Shown here in pieces: positions 1-9,899 of a stretch of DNA of 64,000 nucleotides. A program made the translations under genes and the position numbers. Positions within the stretch are counted from its first letter, which is position 1. Each line of letters opens with the position of its first letter. The DNA is from Typha latifolia (Eukaryota > Streptophyta > Magnoliopsida > Poales > Typhaceae): NCBI GenBank assembly GCA_019914945.1, contig CM034100.1, positions 9,435,096 through 9,499,095 on the forward strand, written 5' to 3'. Below the pieces are notes generated by a model. The model searched no databases and was not told the origin of the DNA. It saw only the letters and a list, made by a program, of their open reading frames with translations.

Positions 1-598
1 AATTAATTAAAGATTAAAAAGTCCAAGTGCCTATGGGGAGTACAACAAGTTGAGTATTTAGGCAACATCATCTCAGCGAATGGTGTAGCGGCGGATCTTC
101 AAAAGGTACTATGCATTACTGCTTGGCCTATTCCTACTACTACCACTGGATTGAGAGAATTTTTGGGATTGAGAGAATTTTTGGGCAAGATCGTTACTCT
201 TCTCACTTTATTGTTGAAGAAAGACTCTTTTAGATGGATGGATGAAGCCATTACAGCCTTTGAAAAACTGAAAACTGCAATGACGACGGCACCCATTCTA
301 GCACTACTGGACTTCACCAAAGAGTTCATTGTGGAATGTGATGTGTCAGGAGTTGGCATAGGAGCTGTACTAATACAAGGAAGATGTCCCATAGCCTTTC
401 TTAGTAAGGCTTTGTCACCAAAATCTTAGCAATTATCGACTTATGAGAGAGAGATGTTGGCAATTCTGCATGTGGTGACAAAGTAGAGGCCTTATTTGAT
501 CAGTAAACAATTTATTATACGAACCGATCAAACGAGCCTTCCATACTTTATGGGATAGCACATACACAGCGGCATAGCAGAGATAGGTCACAAAATTA
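1..598 (+). pseudogene. Ty3/gypsy pol remnant: end of reverse transcriptase and RNase H
   Basis: Frame 1 reads the end of a Ty3/gypsy reverse transcriptase (VEYLGNIISANGV near 50-95) and then the RNase H region (TMTTAP-like segment, FIVECDVSGVGIGAVL at about 325-370, IAFLSKALSPKS at about 393-428, STYEREMLAILHVVTK after it). These are standard landmarks of plant chromovirus pol. The frame is closed by stops at 4-6, 427-429 and in AAGTAGAGG near 481, so it cannot make a full protein. The usual YYRRF-type segment after the RT is missing; an 18-bp direct duplication sits there (151-168 and 169-186). The 5' part of the element lies outside the window. The piece continues into the integrase just downstream. 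Confidence 0.9.
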
Positions 599-1666
599 TT
601 GGGGTATGATTATAAAATACAATACAAGAAGGGAAAGGAAAATAGAGTGGCGGATGCACTATTGCGCCAACCCGATACCGCCGAGCTTGCAGCCTATTCT
701 TCTCTCACTTTTTTCTTCCTTGACAAGCTGAGGTATGCATGTATATCTGACCCAGATGTTTTGAGATTGATGCAGGAGGTGATGGATGATCCGGAGTGCC
801 ATCCCGAGTTGGAGAATCGAGGCAGTTTGCTGCTGGACTACGGATGCATTCGGGTGCCCGCAAATGATGGATTGCGGTAGAAATTATTTGAGCACTTCCA
901 CCAAACTTCAGAGACTGGTCATGAGGGTGTCTTGAGGACTTATAGGAGGATATCTCAAAGTTGCATGTGGTCAGGATTGAGGCGAGATATGAGGAGTTTT
1001 GTCCGTGCTTGCAAAGTCTGTCAAAGGGCTAAGGCAACCATATTGAAATTGGTTGGATTATTACAGCCTTTACTTATACTAAACCATGTTTGGGAAGATA
1101 TTTCTATGGATTTCATAGAGGGTCTTTCGCTGGTACGTGGTTATTCCGTTATTCTTGTGGTGGTTGACAGATTGAGCAACTATGGGCACTTTTCGGCATT
1201 GTCACATCCATTTTCAGCCAAGTCGGTGGCTGAAATTTTTGTTGGAGATGTTGCTTGGTTACATGGCATGCCATGCACGATTCTCTCGGATCATGATCGT
1301 GTATTTATGAGTGATTTTTGGACAGAGTTTTTCAGATTACAAGGGGCTCGATTGAACTTTAGTTCGGCCTACCATCCAAAGACGGATGGCCAAACCGAGG
1401 TGGTCAATCGAGGCATTAAGCAGTACTTGAGATGCTTTGTTGGAGAGATGCCGAGACGATGGTTGGAATTCTTACCGTGGACGAAATGGTCTTACAACAC
1501 CGCCTACCATAGCAGTATTGACATGACTCCATTTGAGATGGTGTATGGACGCACGACTCCGACATTACGTGCTTATGACCCAGTGGCATCTGCAAATCGG
1601 ACGGAGGTGGACTTAGCTTTGATGGATAGAGACATCACATTGAGGAGGCTACGTGCTCAATCATAA
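599..1666 (+). pseudogene. Ty3/gypsy integrase remnant with complete DD35E triad
   Basis: Frame 2 encodes the end of RNase H (GKENRVADALLRQPD, about 635-680), a linker, the HHCC zinc region (HFHQTSETGH about 892-921 and CKVCQRAK about 1010-1033) and the integrase core. The three catalytic acids are visible: Asp in MDFI (1109-1111), Asp in LSDHD (1289-1291) and Glu in GQTEVVNR (1397-1399), with 35 residues between the last two. An in-frame TAG at 878-880 splits the reading frame, and the frame is lost near 1653-1666, where the C-terminal part continues in another frame. The element is therefore dead, although the catalytic residues survive. The best match is a chromovirus, because a chromodomain follows. 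Confidence 0.92.
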
Positions 1667-2141
1667 ACTTGCTCAAAACCGCATGAAGAAAGTTTATGAT
1701 CATAGCCATAGGGAGCAGGAGTTCGACATCGGTAGTTGGGTGTTTGTGAGGGTGCAACCATATCGACAGGTGACCTTACCTCCGATGTGTAACCAAAAGT
1801 TAGCACATTGCTACTTTGGTCCGTTTCGAGTGTTAGAGCGTATTGGTCGGGTTGCATATCGTTTGGAGCTACCGAAGGGGTCGAGAATGGATCCTGTCTT
1901 CCATATTTCATTGCTGAGGGAGCGGATTGGAGATCATGAGATCGTTGGATCAGTTTTACCGGAGCTATTGGAGGAGACAGAGATTGTAGAGCTACTTCGT
2001 GTACTTGCTAGGCGTCAACGACAACATGGTACTAGATTGGAGATGGAGATTCTAGCTGAGTGGCTTGGCAAGCCATCAAATAAGGCAACATGGGAGTTGG
2101 AGACTGATATCTTGGAGTGTTTCTCCAACTTTTCACCTTGA
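1653..2141 (+). pseudogene. Ty3/gypsy integrase C-terminus and chromodomain remnant
   Basis: Shifted to frame 3, this continues the same pol. KVYDHSHREQEFDIGSWVFV at the start corresponds to the integrase tail, then FGPFRVLERIGRVAYRLELP (about 1819-1876) and VFHISLLRE, followed by a chromodomain-like end (LAEWLGKPSNKATWELE, about 2053-2103). A chromodomain at the end of integrase defines chromoviruses and is thought to guide insertion into marked chromatin. The frame change against the upstream integrase near 1653-1666 is an inactivating shift. The stop at 2139-2141 is followed directly by a purine-rich tract and an LTR, so this is the true 3' end of pol. Confidence 0.9.
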
Positions 2142-2142
2142 G

Positions 2143-2167
2143 GGTAAGGTGGAGGAAGCGTGGTGGG
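2143..2167 (+). other. Polypurine tract before the 3' LTR
   Basis: A purine-rich stretch (AAGGTGGAGGAAGCG then GGTGGG) lies between the pol stop and TGATACATTTAG, the likely LTR start. That is where the plus-strand primer of an LTR retrotransposon sits. A near-identical tract (AAGGTGGACGGAAGCG) precedes the 3' LTR of the element at 3392-5991. Confidence 0.6.
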
Positions 2168-2168
2168 C

Positions 2169-2640
2169 TGATACATTTAGTTAGGATCTTTTCTTATTGC
2201 ATTAATTATTTATTTTTATTAAAATAAAATTTATGTAAGTCGCGTTCGAACGCCCTTGCGAATACTTGCATTAGGTTCACAAATATAGAGAATGTGAAAA
2301 GTGCGTTCAAACGCGGTCGGTCGAGTTCAAACGCTGCATTCGAATGCCTGCATCGCGTTTGCACATACGGAGAACGTCTTTTGTGCATTCGAACGCGATC
2401 GGGCGCATTCGAACCTAATCGGTGGGAATACTTTAGAATTAGGGTTACTTATTGATTTAGGACTTGTTAGCTAGCCTCTATAAATATGTGGATGGTTGCC
2501 AACTTCATTACGCTATTTGAATATTGATTTCTTGCCTCCTATCTTCTCTCTAGATTCTCTCCCTCCTCCCTCTTCACCATCCTTCCACCTCTACCATTAG
2601 TAAGGTTTCTCCTAACTTCTAATATCACTCGACTGTCTCA
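2169..2640 (+). repeat. Family C LTR, truncated 3' LTR
   Basis: Starts TGATACATTTAG right after the polypurine tract. It carries repeated CGTTCGAACG-type palindromic words (2241-2405), then TATAAATA at 2479-2486 in the context CCTCTATAAATATGTGGATGG, then a pyrimidine-rich leader. The same TATA and leader block recurs at about 23020-23190, where it belongs to the 5' LTR of another gypsy remnant. Similarity stops near 2640, where a minus-strand family A LTR begins. Confidence 0.75.
2479..2486 (+). promoter_or_regulatory. LTR TATA box
   Basis: TATAAATA in the family C LTR, followed after about 40-100 bp by a CT-rich leader. The same block is conserved in the C LTR at 23020-23190, as expected for the retrotransposon promoter. 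Confidence 0.5.
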
Positions 2641-3391
2641 ATGAACAACTCTTACTTCGAATTAGTGATGCTAAATAAAGAGTAAATTATGTACTAGATA
2701 ATATCAGATATATAGTAGATATCAGGTTATAACTGATCAAGAACACAATTATTGGCAATATATAAATAATCTCTATGTCATACTATCATCGTATCACTCT
2801 CAAATATAACACTTATAATATATGCTGACTATGACCATGATGTCAAATGTAACCATATCTGAAGCATGATAACTACTCGATAATCATATATATATATATA
2901 TCAAATGATAATATAATCATATGCAATTCTCAGTTAAAATATAGTACTCAGTCTCAAAATCTAGCCCGAAAGCTCAGAGCATACCCTGCCAACCGTTAAG
3001 GGTATCTCAATCATATAATTATACATTGCTAATCGTTAAAGGTATCATCATCATCTAGACCTGAATACTCAACTAGCTGATAGAAACTATATGAGGATAA
3101 CTCACCACATTTGCCCTAATGAATGGCATGTGTCCGAATGTCTGCTATGCACACAGATTACTAACCTCAGATGTAAGGCTATAAGATCACGACTATGTTG
3201 AGCGATCAATTAACTCCACACGCACCCTAACCCTTGCGCCCACTCAGCTATCCTCATGCTTTAATTAACCATATTATCAATCAGATTTCGTGTTTTCCTT
3301 CTAAATGACAGATCATATACATTTTTATCCACTACTATAACAAATCATACATATTAGGAATTTAGGTGGTAAAAAAGTCAAAAGAAATATA

Positions 3392-4225
3392 TGATGCGAT
3401 CTAGGTCAGATTGGATCACATCATGAGGATATTGGACTCAATAGATTGAGTATAGTTATCTTATTTGCTTATTTAGTTTAGTTAGAGTGTTAGTAAGTTA
3501 GGATTTTATTTAATTAGCTAAATCCAATTCTACGCAGTTTTGAAAAAATATTCATAGAATATTCTATAGATATCCAAATAATATCAAACTAATTGGATAA
3601 GATTACCAACCTCCATATCTACAATTTTGGTATTCATGACTTCTCTAGATTCGGGAATCTATCTGTGGCAAAATGAAGGATTAATCTAAGAAGATAAGGA
3701 AGACTAATTTAGTTAAATTTATTTTAGACCTTTTGATTTAATATCTATAAATAGGGCCCTATGGCTTGTATCTTAGATATGCTTGGAATGAAAGATTAAT
3801 TAGCTTTTGCCCTTGCATCTCTCTCAACTAGGCCATTGGCCTCTACATCTCCCTCCTCCTCCTTTACCAACTAGCACCACCTCTTCCGTTGACATGGTCT
3901 CGTCTAGCTTCTAATCTCCCTCTATCGCTGATTCCCCTAGTCCCATAAGGCAGGCCTACTTCTCCTCCTTTATCTTTTTATCTTAACCGTCTCTACCTCC
4001 AGTACAGTTTTTACCACAGATGTAGGCTAAATAACTTTCAATCATCTATCGTATCCATGTCCGCAAACCACCACCACCATCATGGATTGCCGAGCCACCT
4101 CCATCAACTACTCGGCCACCACTCCATTATCACCTCCATCTTATACCTAGGAATTCGTGCCTCCACCCACGGATCCCAAATCCCGTGCAGAACTACTACG
4201 AATCAGATCAAGCCAATTCGTAATA
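3392..4225 (+). repeat. Family B 5' LTR
   Basis: 834 bp, opening TGATGCGATCTAGGTC and ending TTCGTAATA. It aligns along its length with the LTR at 5135-5991 (for example TTATCTTATTTGCTTATTT and GGATCCCAAATCCC), with scattered substitutions that show age. Confidence 0.9.
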
Positions 4226-4227
4226 AT

Positions 4228-4244
4228 TAGTATCAGAGCTAACG
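4228..4244 (+). other. Primer-binding site, initiator tRNA-Met type
   Basis: TAGTATCAGAGCTAACG two bases after the 5' LTR. Apart from the second base it matches the TGGTATCAGAGC core used by many plant LTR retrotransposons to prime from initiator tRNA-Met. Confidence 0.75.
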
Positions 4245-4257
4245 TTCCTCGGATTGT

Positions 4258-5110
4258 CATGGCTACCACAAGATCGAAGGAAGCTAAGCAAACGAGCAAC
4301 CAAGGCATGGAGACAAATTGTATGGCTTCGTCAAGATCGTCATCCCCATAGAGCTCGCGAGGACGGATGGAAGACCCTCTAGATCTGTTGCAAACCCTGG
4401 TGTTCATGGCACAAATGATGTTAGAGATCAAGGCAACCCTGGTGGACATGAACGAAAATCTTCCAAGGCGTATACTTGAGCATATCAATTGTGGGAAAGA
4501 TAATTAAGGGGATCCCGCCTAGAAATAATGAAGAAGAACTAGCGAGGGCTGCAGCTTTTATGGCTCCACCATGAGTTGCTGCCCAACTAGATCGGCTATC
4601 TCCACCTCATGACCAGCATCGTAGACCAGAGGAGAGTCCTCCACCACTAGAACAGGACCAGCAAGGGTCAACTCTGCAAGTACCATGGCCTCGGTGTGAC
4701 AAACCACAACATTGACGTGCAAAATTTCCACCCTTGCGTCCTAGACCACCCATGGCAGCAAACCATGAAAAAGAACCATGGGATGAGTGGGGTGAACTCA
4801 CCCCCCATCCCCCATCGACTAAGGGCAGAGGTGAAGGTGAAGAACCAACAAAAGGCCATAACCAAGGACAAGTTAGGCGCATTCACTTGGGAGCATGAGA
4901 CATACTCAAGCCAAGTTGATCTGATCAACTTAATTATAAATTTGTGTCCAAACTTTCTTTGTATTTCAGACCTAAAGAGTGGCCACTTGCAAGAACCAAA
5001 TGTGATCAAGCTCGGGCTAGAGAAGATGAACTCAGACTTGCCTCAAATGTTGAAAGCAAAGATTCAATAACTACAAAATATTTGAAAACCACCATGGACA
5101 CCTTGAGAAC
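4258..5110 (+). pseudogene. Internal region of the family B element, gag-like start then unassigned
   Basis: After the primer-binding site an ATG at 4258 opens a short frame (MATTRSKEAKQTSNQ) closed by a stop near 4350. Such starts are common in plant gypsy gag. The following 700 bp has only broken frames with charged, glutamine-rich fragments and no zinc knuckle, protease or RT motif. It ends at the purine tract AAGGTGGACGGAAG (5111-5124). I read it as a deleted gag remnant; some of it could be foreign filler DNA. Confidence 0.5.
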
Positions 5111-5134
5111 AAGGTGGACGGAAGCGTGGTGGAT

Positions 5135-5991
5135 TGATACGATCTAGGTCAAATCAGATCATATCATGGGGACATTGGGCTCAATGGACCGAGTCTAGTT
5201 ATCTTATTTGCTTATTTGGTTTAGTTAGAGTCTTAGTAAGTTAAAATTTTATTTAATTAGCTAAATCTAGCTCTGCGCAGTTTTAGAAAAATATTTTTAA
5301 AATATTTTATAGATATCTACAAAATATTTTACAGATATCCGAATAATATTAAACTAGTTAGATAAGATTGCCAATCTCCATATCTACAACTTTGGTATTC
5401 ATGACTTCTCCATATTCAGAATTTATCTGCGAAAAAATAAAGGGTTAATCTGAGAAAGTAAGGAAGACTAGTTTAGTAAAATTTATTTTAGATTTTTTAA
5501 TTTAATCTTTTTAAATAGGGTCTTATGCCTTGTATCTTAGACATGCTTGAAATGAAAGATTAATTGGCTTTTGCCCTAGCATCTCTCTCAACTAGGTCAC
5601 CGACCTCTACATCTCCCTTCTCCTCCTTTACCAATTAGTGTCATCTCTTCCGTTGGCACGGTCTCATCTAGCTTCTAATCTCCCTCTACCGCCAATCCCC
5701 CTAGTCCCATAGGGCAAGCCTACTTCTCCCCCTTTGTCTCTTTATCTTAATCGTCTCTACCTCTCGTACGATTTTTACCACACTTGTAGGCCAATCATAG
5801 CCTTCAACCATCTATTGCATCCGCATCCACAAAACACTACCATCATCATCGATTGCTAAGCCACTTCCATTAACTACTTGGCCTCCATTCCATCATCACC
5901 TCCATCTTAAACCTAGGAATCTGTGTCTTCAACTACGGATCCCAAATCCCATGTAGAATTGCTACGAATCGGATCAAGCTTGTTCGTAATA
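5135..5991 (+). repeat. Family B 3' LTR
   Basis: 857 bp, TGATACGATCTAGGTC...TTCGTAATA, partner of the LTR at 3392-4225. It is followed by the target-site duplication ATATA. Confidence 0.9.
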
Positions 5992-7388
5992 ATATATGAT
6001 GTGATACAATCTTCAATCATGTATTTGCCATATGTATCCCCATACCAATCTATTACATGCATACTTATACTAGAGATCATCTCGACATAAACTTGTAACA
6101 GTATAGTCATCGCCAATCATTTTTATAAATCACTAGTATACTCATATACAAGACTAGTGTAATCAACTAAATAATAAAACATGCTCAACTATAATCATCT
6201 TTAGATAGGATCATATAATCATGTTGGAGGCCAAAACAGAATGGTTACATATAAGTATAATAAATCCTAATATGAGAAAGCCCTCTAGGAGGTAAGACTA
6301 CTCACCGCAACTATAATTATCAAGCAACCACTATTTCATATTTGCTAAAACAACGATTAGTCCTTGTTAGAAAGGTTCACGGGGTCCTGAATAAGGCGGG
6401 GGGGTCATAATATGAAATTATTTCTAATATATAATGTCAATCTTTCCACTAATTAAAATTAACCCGACTAAAAGATAATTTTTTATTGTAATCTTTAAGA
6501 CATAATCATCTACCTATTCTCTTTGATAATTAACAAAATAAAAATAAATTAATGCAAGTACCTACATATGAATATATGTACATAACTCTAATAATTATTA
6601 TACCTAACTAGGATTAATATAGTAATTATATTGCATGTATTTTGCTAATCATGGTATAATTAGATTTATATACTAATCATGAAATAATAGATTTAGTTCA
6701 TAGAAATTGAATACTTTAGATTAACTATAATAATTAAATAACTAATAACATAATTTAAATAATTTTAAAAAATAACAAAAGTCTGCTTTTACATAGTATT
6801 GGGCTCAGCCCAGCATCACTGCGTTGCGAGCGTTAGGCTAAGCCCTGCACCTAACCGCACCAACCCAACACCACTACAGTCAAGGGGTGCTTGAGAGAAG
6901 AAGAAGAAGAAGAAGAAGAAGAAAGGGGGAGGGGGCCGGGCCATAAGGGAGAGAAACGGCTACTGGTGGCCACTCAGCAACCAGCCTTTCACCGACGGCT
7001 CGGTCCTCCAACGGCCTTGAGAAGGAACAATGAGATAGGAAGAGCTAGAGAGAGAGAGAAAGAGAAGAAAATAAGGAAGAAGAAAGAGAAAGGCTCACCG
7101 ACGGGTAGAAGGGCTAATGGTAGCTCTTCCCGGTAGTCAGAGGTCGCTGCGGGACTAGAGAGAGAGCTAAAGAGAGAGAGTGGTCAAAAGAATGAGAGCG
7201 GGAGAAAGAGAAAATTATAAATAGAGAGAGAGAGGAAGAGAGAGAGGCCAAGGTGGTCGCGTGGCAATGGCGAAGTGGCCAATGGGCTTGGTTCCACCTC
7301 CACGCGTCACCGCGATGCCAAGTAGGGAGGGCTTGGTGGAGGTCGTGTTGTGCCCAACTTTTTTTTTTTACTAACTTGGATTATTACA

Positions 7389-7740
7389 CGAACTGAGTGT
7401 CAACCTTGACCCTGTAATATAAAAAAAATTTGACTAGAAATCGATGATGAAGATACAATCTCTATCGGATTATTCTTGGCATCCCATGTAATTTAGCCAC
7501 ATCTCAAATAAAATTTTCAGCAACACTCTTTACTGAAAATGGGTGTGCTAAGGCAAAAAAATGGGCATACTTGTTAAGACGATCCACTACTACCAACACC
7601 ACATAATAACCTCTAACTTTTGGAAGTCCTTTAATGAATCCCATAGAGACGTCCTTCCAAATCTGCTCTGGAATAGGAAGAGGTTGGAGTAGTCTGGCAG
7701 ATTTCATGGCTTCAATTTTTGCACATTGGGAAACTTAACA
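7389..7740 (-). pseudogene. Ty3/gypsy integrase remnant, cut by a family A LTR
   Basis: Minus strand. An integrase core is readable (LLQPLPIPEQIWKDVS, GYYVVLVVVDRLNKYAHF, then SDRD near 7460 and GSRLTLSS at 7390-7420). Compared with the integrase at 932-1666, the first catalytic acid is lost: the motif reads SMGFI where SMDFI is expected. The reading stops at 7389, just before the usual YHP segment, exactly where the A LTR begins. The gene therefore has a mutated active site, internal stops and a physical interruption. It is the downstream part of the element that continues to 11269. Confidence 0.85.
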
Positions 7741-7979
7741 TTCTGACATAGCGCCTCACTTCAGCCTTTATTCCTTGTCAAGTGCAACTTTGGGACAGCC
7801 ACTTGTATGTTCTGAACAATCCTTTATGCCCCCACTGTAAGAGGGTCATGGAAATGCTCCAATAGTCATCGTATGAGCTATGTATTCACTGGCACAAGGA
7901 TGCGGCCCCAAAAATTAGCAACTCATCCCTCTCTTCAGTCTCTATATACTGTCTTGATCCACTTTCATTTCTTGTATCA

Positions 7980-8560
7980 TTGCAGCATAGGCAGGGTCAG
8001 CAATACATGCAAGTCCTAGCTCCTCCAAAAAGAAGGAAAAACAAGTGTGGAGTATGCCGCCAACTTTGCCGGTCCAGGTTGCGCGATACCCACAACGGCC
8101 CGATTTTCTATCCCCTTCGTGTACACTATCTCGTAGTCATATCCTATGAGTTTGGATACCCATTTTTTCTGCGTCGGTGTATGTACTTGCTGCCTCAACA
8201 AGTATGGGAGACTCTGCTGGTCCATCCGGATCAAGAAGCGTAGACCGATAAGGTAAGGTCGCCACTTAGTGTTCGCATGTAAAATCGCCAACATCTCATA
8301 TTCGTACGTCGACAAATGCTAAGATAAGCAATATGTCATCCCTCCTGCATTAACACTACTCCTATGCCAACCTCGGAAGCTCACACTCCACCACAAACTG
8401 TTTGATGAAGTCGGGCAACACAAGTACGGGAGTTGCGGTCATGGCGGTCTTGAGGGCTTCAAAGGTTGTCGTGACCTTCTCACTCTGGATGAAGCTGTCC
8501 TTCCTCAACAATACGGTCAATGGGGCAGAAATCTTCCCATATCTCACTACAAATCATATG
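7980..8560 (-). pseudogene. Ty3/gypsy RNase H and end of RT remnant
   Basis: Minus strand. STYEYEMLAILHANTKWRPY (about 8250-8310) is the RNase H region, followed by GYDYEIVYTKGIENRA (about 8085-8150) and PAKLAAYS. Upstream (8362-8547) is the segment RYGKISAPLTVLLRKDSF with VTTTFEALKTAM and PDFIKQFVVECE, the RT to RNase H connection. The frame is broken near 8320-8360. It belongs to the same minus-strand element as the integrase at 7389-7740. Confidence 0.88.
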
Positions 8561-9340
8561 TAGTAACCTATCAAACCCGAAAATCCCCGCAGCTCCTTGG
8601 GATTCCTCGACATCGGCTATTCCGTCATGCAAGTTATCTTCCCTGGATTAGCGACAATGCCTTGGGCTGAGATGATATGCCCAAGGTACTCCACCTATCG
8701 CTTCCCTCGTAGATATTTAGATAACTTGACCTACACTCATGTTGCCACAATAAGTCCAAAACCTCCCACAAGTGCTATAGATGATCTAGCCAAGTTTTCT
8801 ATAAACCAAGATATTATCGAAAAAGACAAGCACATACCGATGGAGGAGTGGTTGAAAAACATCATTTATCAAGGCTTGGAATGTCACCGGTGTGTTCATC
8901 AGGCTGAAGGGCATAACTCAAAACTCATAGTGGCTGTCATGAGTCTGAAAGGCGATCTTGTGCACATCTGTCGAGTGCACTTAAATTTGGTGGTAGCCCA
9001 GGCGTAGATCGAGCTTGTTGAAGTATGTAGCTCTCTCTAGCTCATCAAGAAGCTCCTTAATGACCGAAATTGACAATAATGAAGTTTAGTGCCCTATAGT
9101 CAACATAGAACCTCCAAGTACTATCCTTCTTCCGCACCAATAGAACAGGGGAAGAATACACACTACGGCTAGGCTGGATAATCTCTTATGTAAGCATCTC
9201 TTTCACCATCCTTGTGATCTCTTCCTTTTGCATGTGAAGATACCTAGAAGGCCTCACATTACTAGTCCAGACCCCGGTATGATCTAAATGCAGTGATCAG
9301 CATCTCGTACTAACGGCAATCCCATTAGCTCTTCAAAAAG
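8560..9340 (-). pseudogene. Ty3/gypsy reverse transcriptase remnant with altered active site
   Basis: Minus strand. ELLDELERATYFNKLDLRLG (about 8995-9055), THDSHYEF (about 8925-8950), VMPFSLMNTPVTFQ and then YVLVFFDNILVY (about 8800-8835) identify the RT palm. The usual pair of metal-binding aspartates (FFDD in this family) reads FFDN, so one catalytic acid is gone. Several stops and shifts interrupt the gene. An open frame on the other strand across 8597-9007 is only the shadow of this gene. Confidence 0.88.
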
Positions 9341-9552
9341 AGCCACAAACTCCTACAACAAACTCTTCAAATTAGCTAGTGTGCTCAACTATATGCACTT
9401 CCGGTGGATCAGTAGGGGCTAGTTGCATCATAAAAACATCATCAGTACAGCTTGGCAACCCCAAGAGAGGTTGTAAGGTGGCACCCTACTGCGAATACAC
9501 TCCATCCAATCGAACCCGTTGGCTATTATGCTTGAAGATGAGGCATATCTCA

Positions 9553-9890
9553 CTAAAATAAAAGATCACGAGTCCAAGACTTTGCAATCATTGTGTCCCT
9601 AATACAACATTCACAAAGTGCAATCAGGTACAAGTCCATGACAAAGGTATAGCCTTGGACTCGAACTTGAATTACATTGCATATGTCGTCAACTTTTAGC
9701 ATCGTACCATCTCTAATGGTGATGTTGAACTCCACAGTCGGCTTAGAAGTAAGTCCAATCTTTCGAACTAGCCTCTCGTCAAGGAAGTTGTGCGTGCTCC
9801 CCGTGTCAATGAGGATATGCTCAGTACGCTTCCTTATCAAATTGTCCACCCGAAGGGTCTTCGGAGGTGTCACAGCTTCGAAATAGGCAT
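9553..9890 (-). pseudogene. Retroviral-type aspartic protease remnant
   Basis: Minus strand. TLRVDNLIRKRTEHILIDTG is followed by STHNFLDERLVRKIGL, the hallmark of gypsy proteases; the catalytic DTGS is intact (about 9800-9811). The fold continues with FNITIRDGTMLKVDDICNVI and VMDLYLI. In the parent element the protease would cut Gag-Pol into working parts. The segment is open for 106 codons but belongs to a polyprotein that is broken on both sides. Confidence 0.88.
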
Positions 9891-9899
9891 GGAGAGAAA

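Larger units (their letters stand above)
3392..5991 (+). mobile_element. Short non-autonomous gypsy-type element with two family B LTRs
   Basis: Two LTRs (3392-4225 and 5135-5991) flank only about 0.9 kb of internal DNA. Both begin TGAT(A/G)CGATCTAGGTC and end CGTAATA. A primer-binding site follows the first LTR and a purine tract precedes the second. The direct repeat ATATA at 3387-3391 and 5992-5996 is a perfect 5-bp target-site duplication. The inside has a gag-like start (MATTRSKEAKQ at 4258) but no recognisable protease, RT or integrase, so the element would depend on enzymes from elsewhere. The target is a minus-strand family A LTR that resumes on the right. Confidence 0.9.
2641..7388 (-). 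repeat. Family A LTR, split by a nested family B element
   Basis: On the minus strand this is a long LTR starting at the complement of ...TTATTACA (7388) and running to about 2641, where its 3' end is missing. It matches the copies at 41526-44126, 49269-51287 and 54652-57180: the same hairpin repeat (about 2985-3050), the GTGCTGGGC-type inverted repeat near 6800-6820, a GAA/GA-rich tract (about 6890-7250) and a GGTGAGC-like word (complement at about 7094-7100). An element at 3392-5991 is inserted in it. The LTR interrupts the integrase of the minus-strand element that begins at 7389. Confidence 0.8.

Noticed and set aside
8597..9007. 136-codon open frame on the + strand
   Set aside because: It is the antisense shadow of the RT gene, whose motifs are clear on the minus strand.
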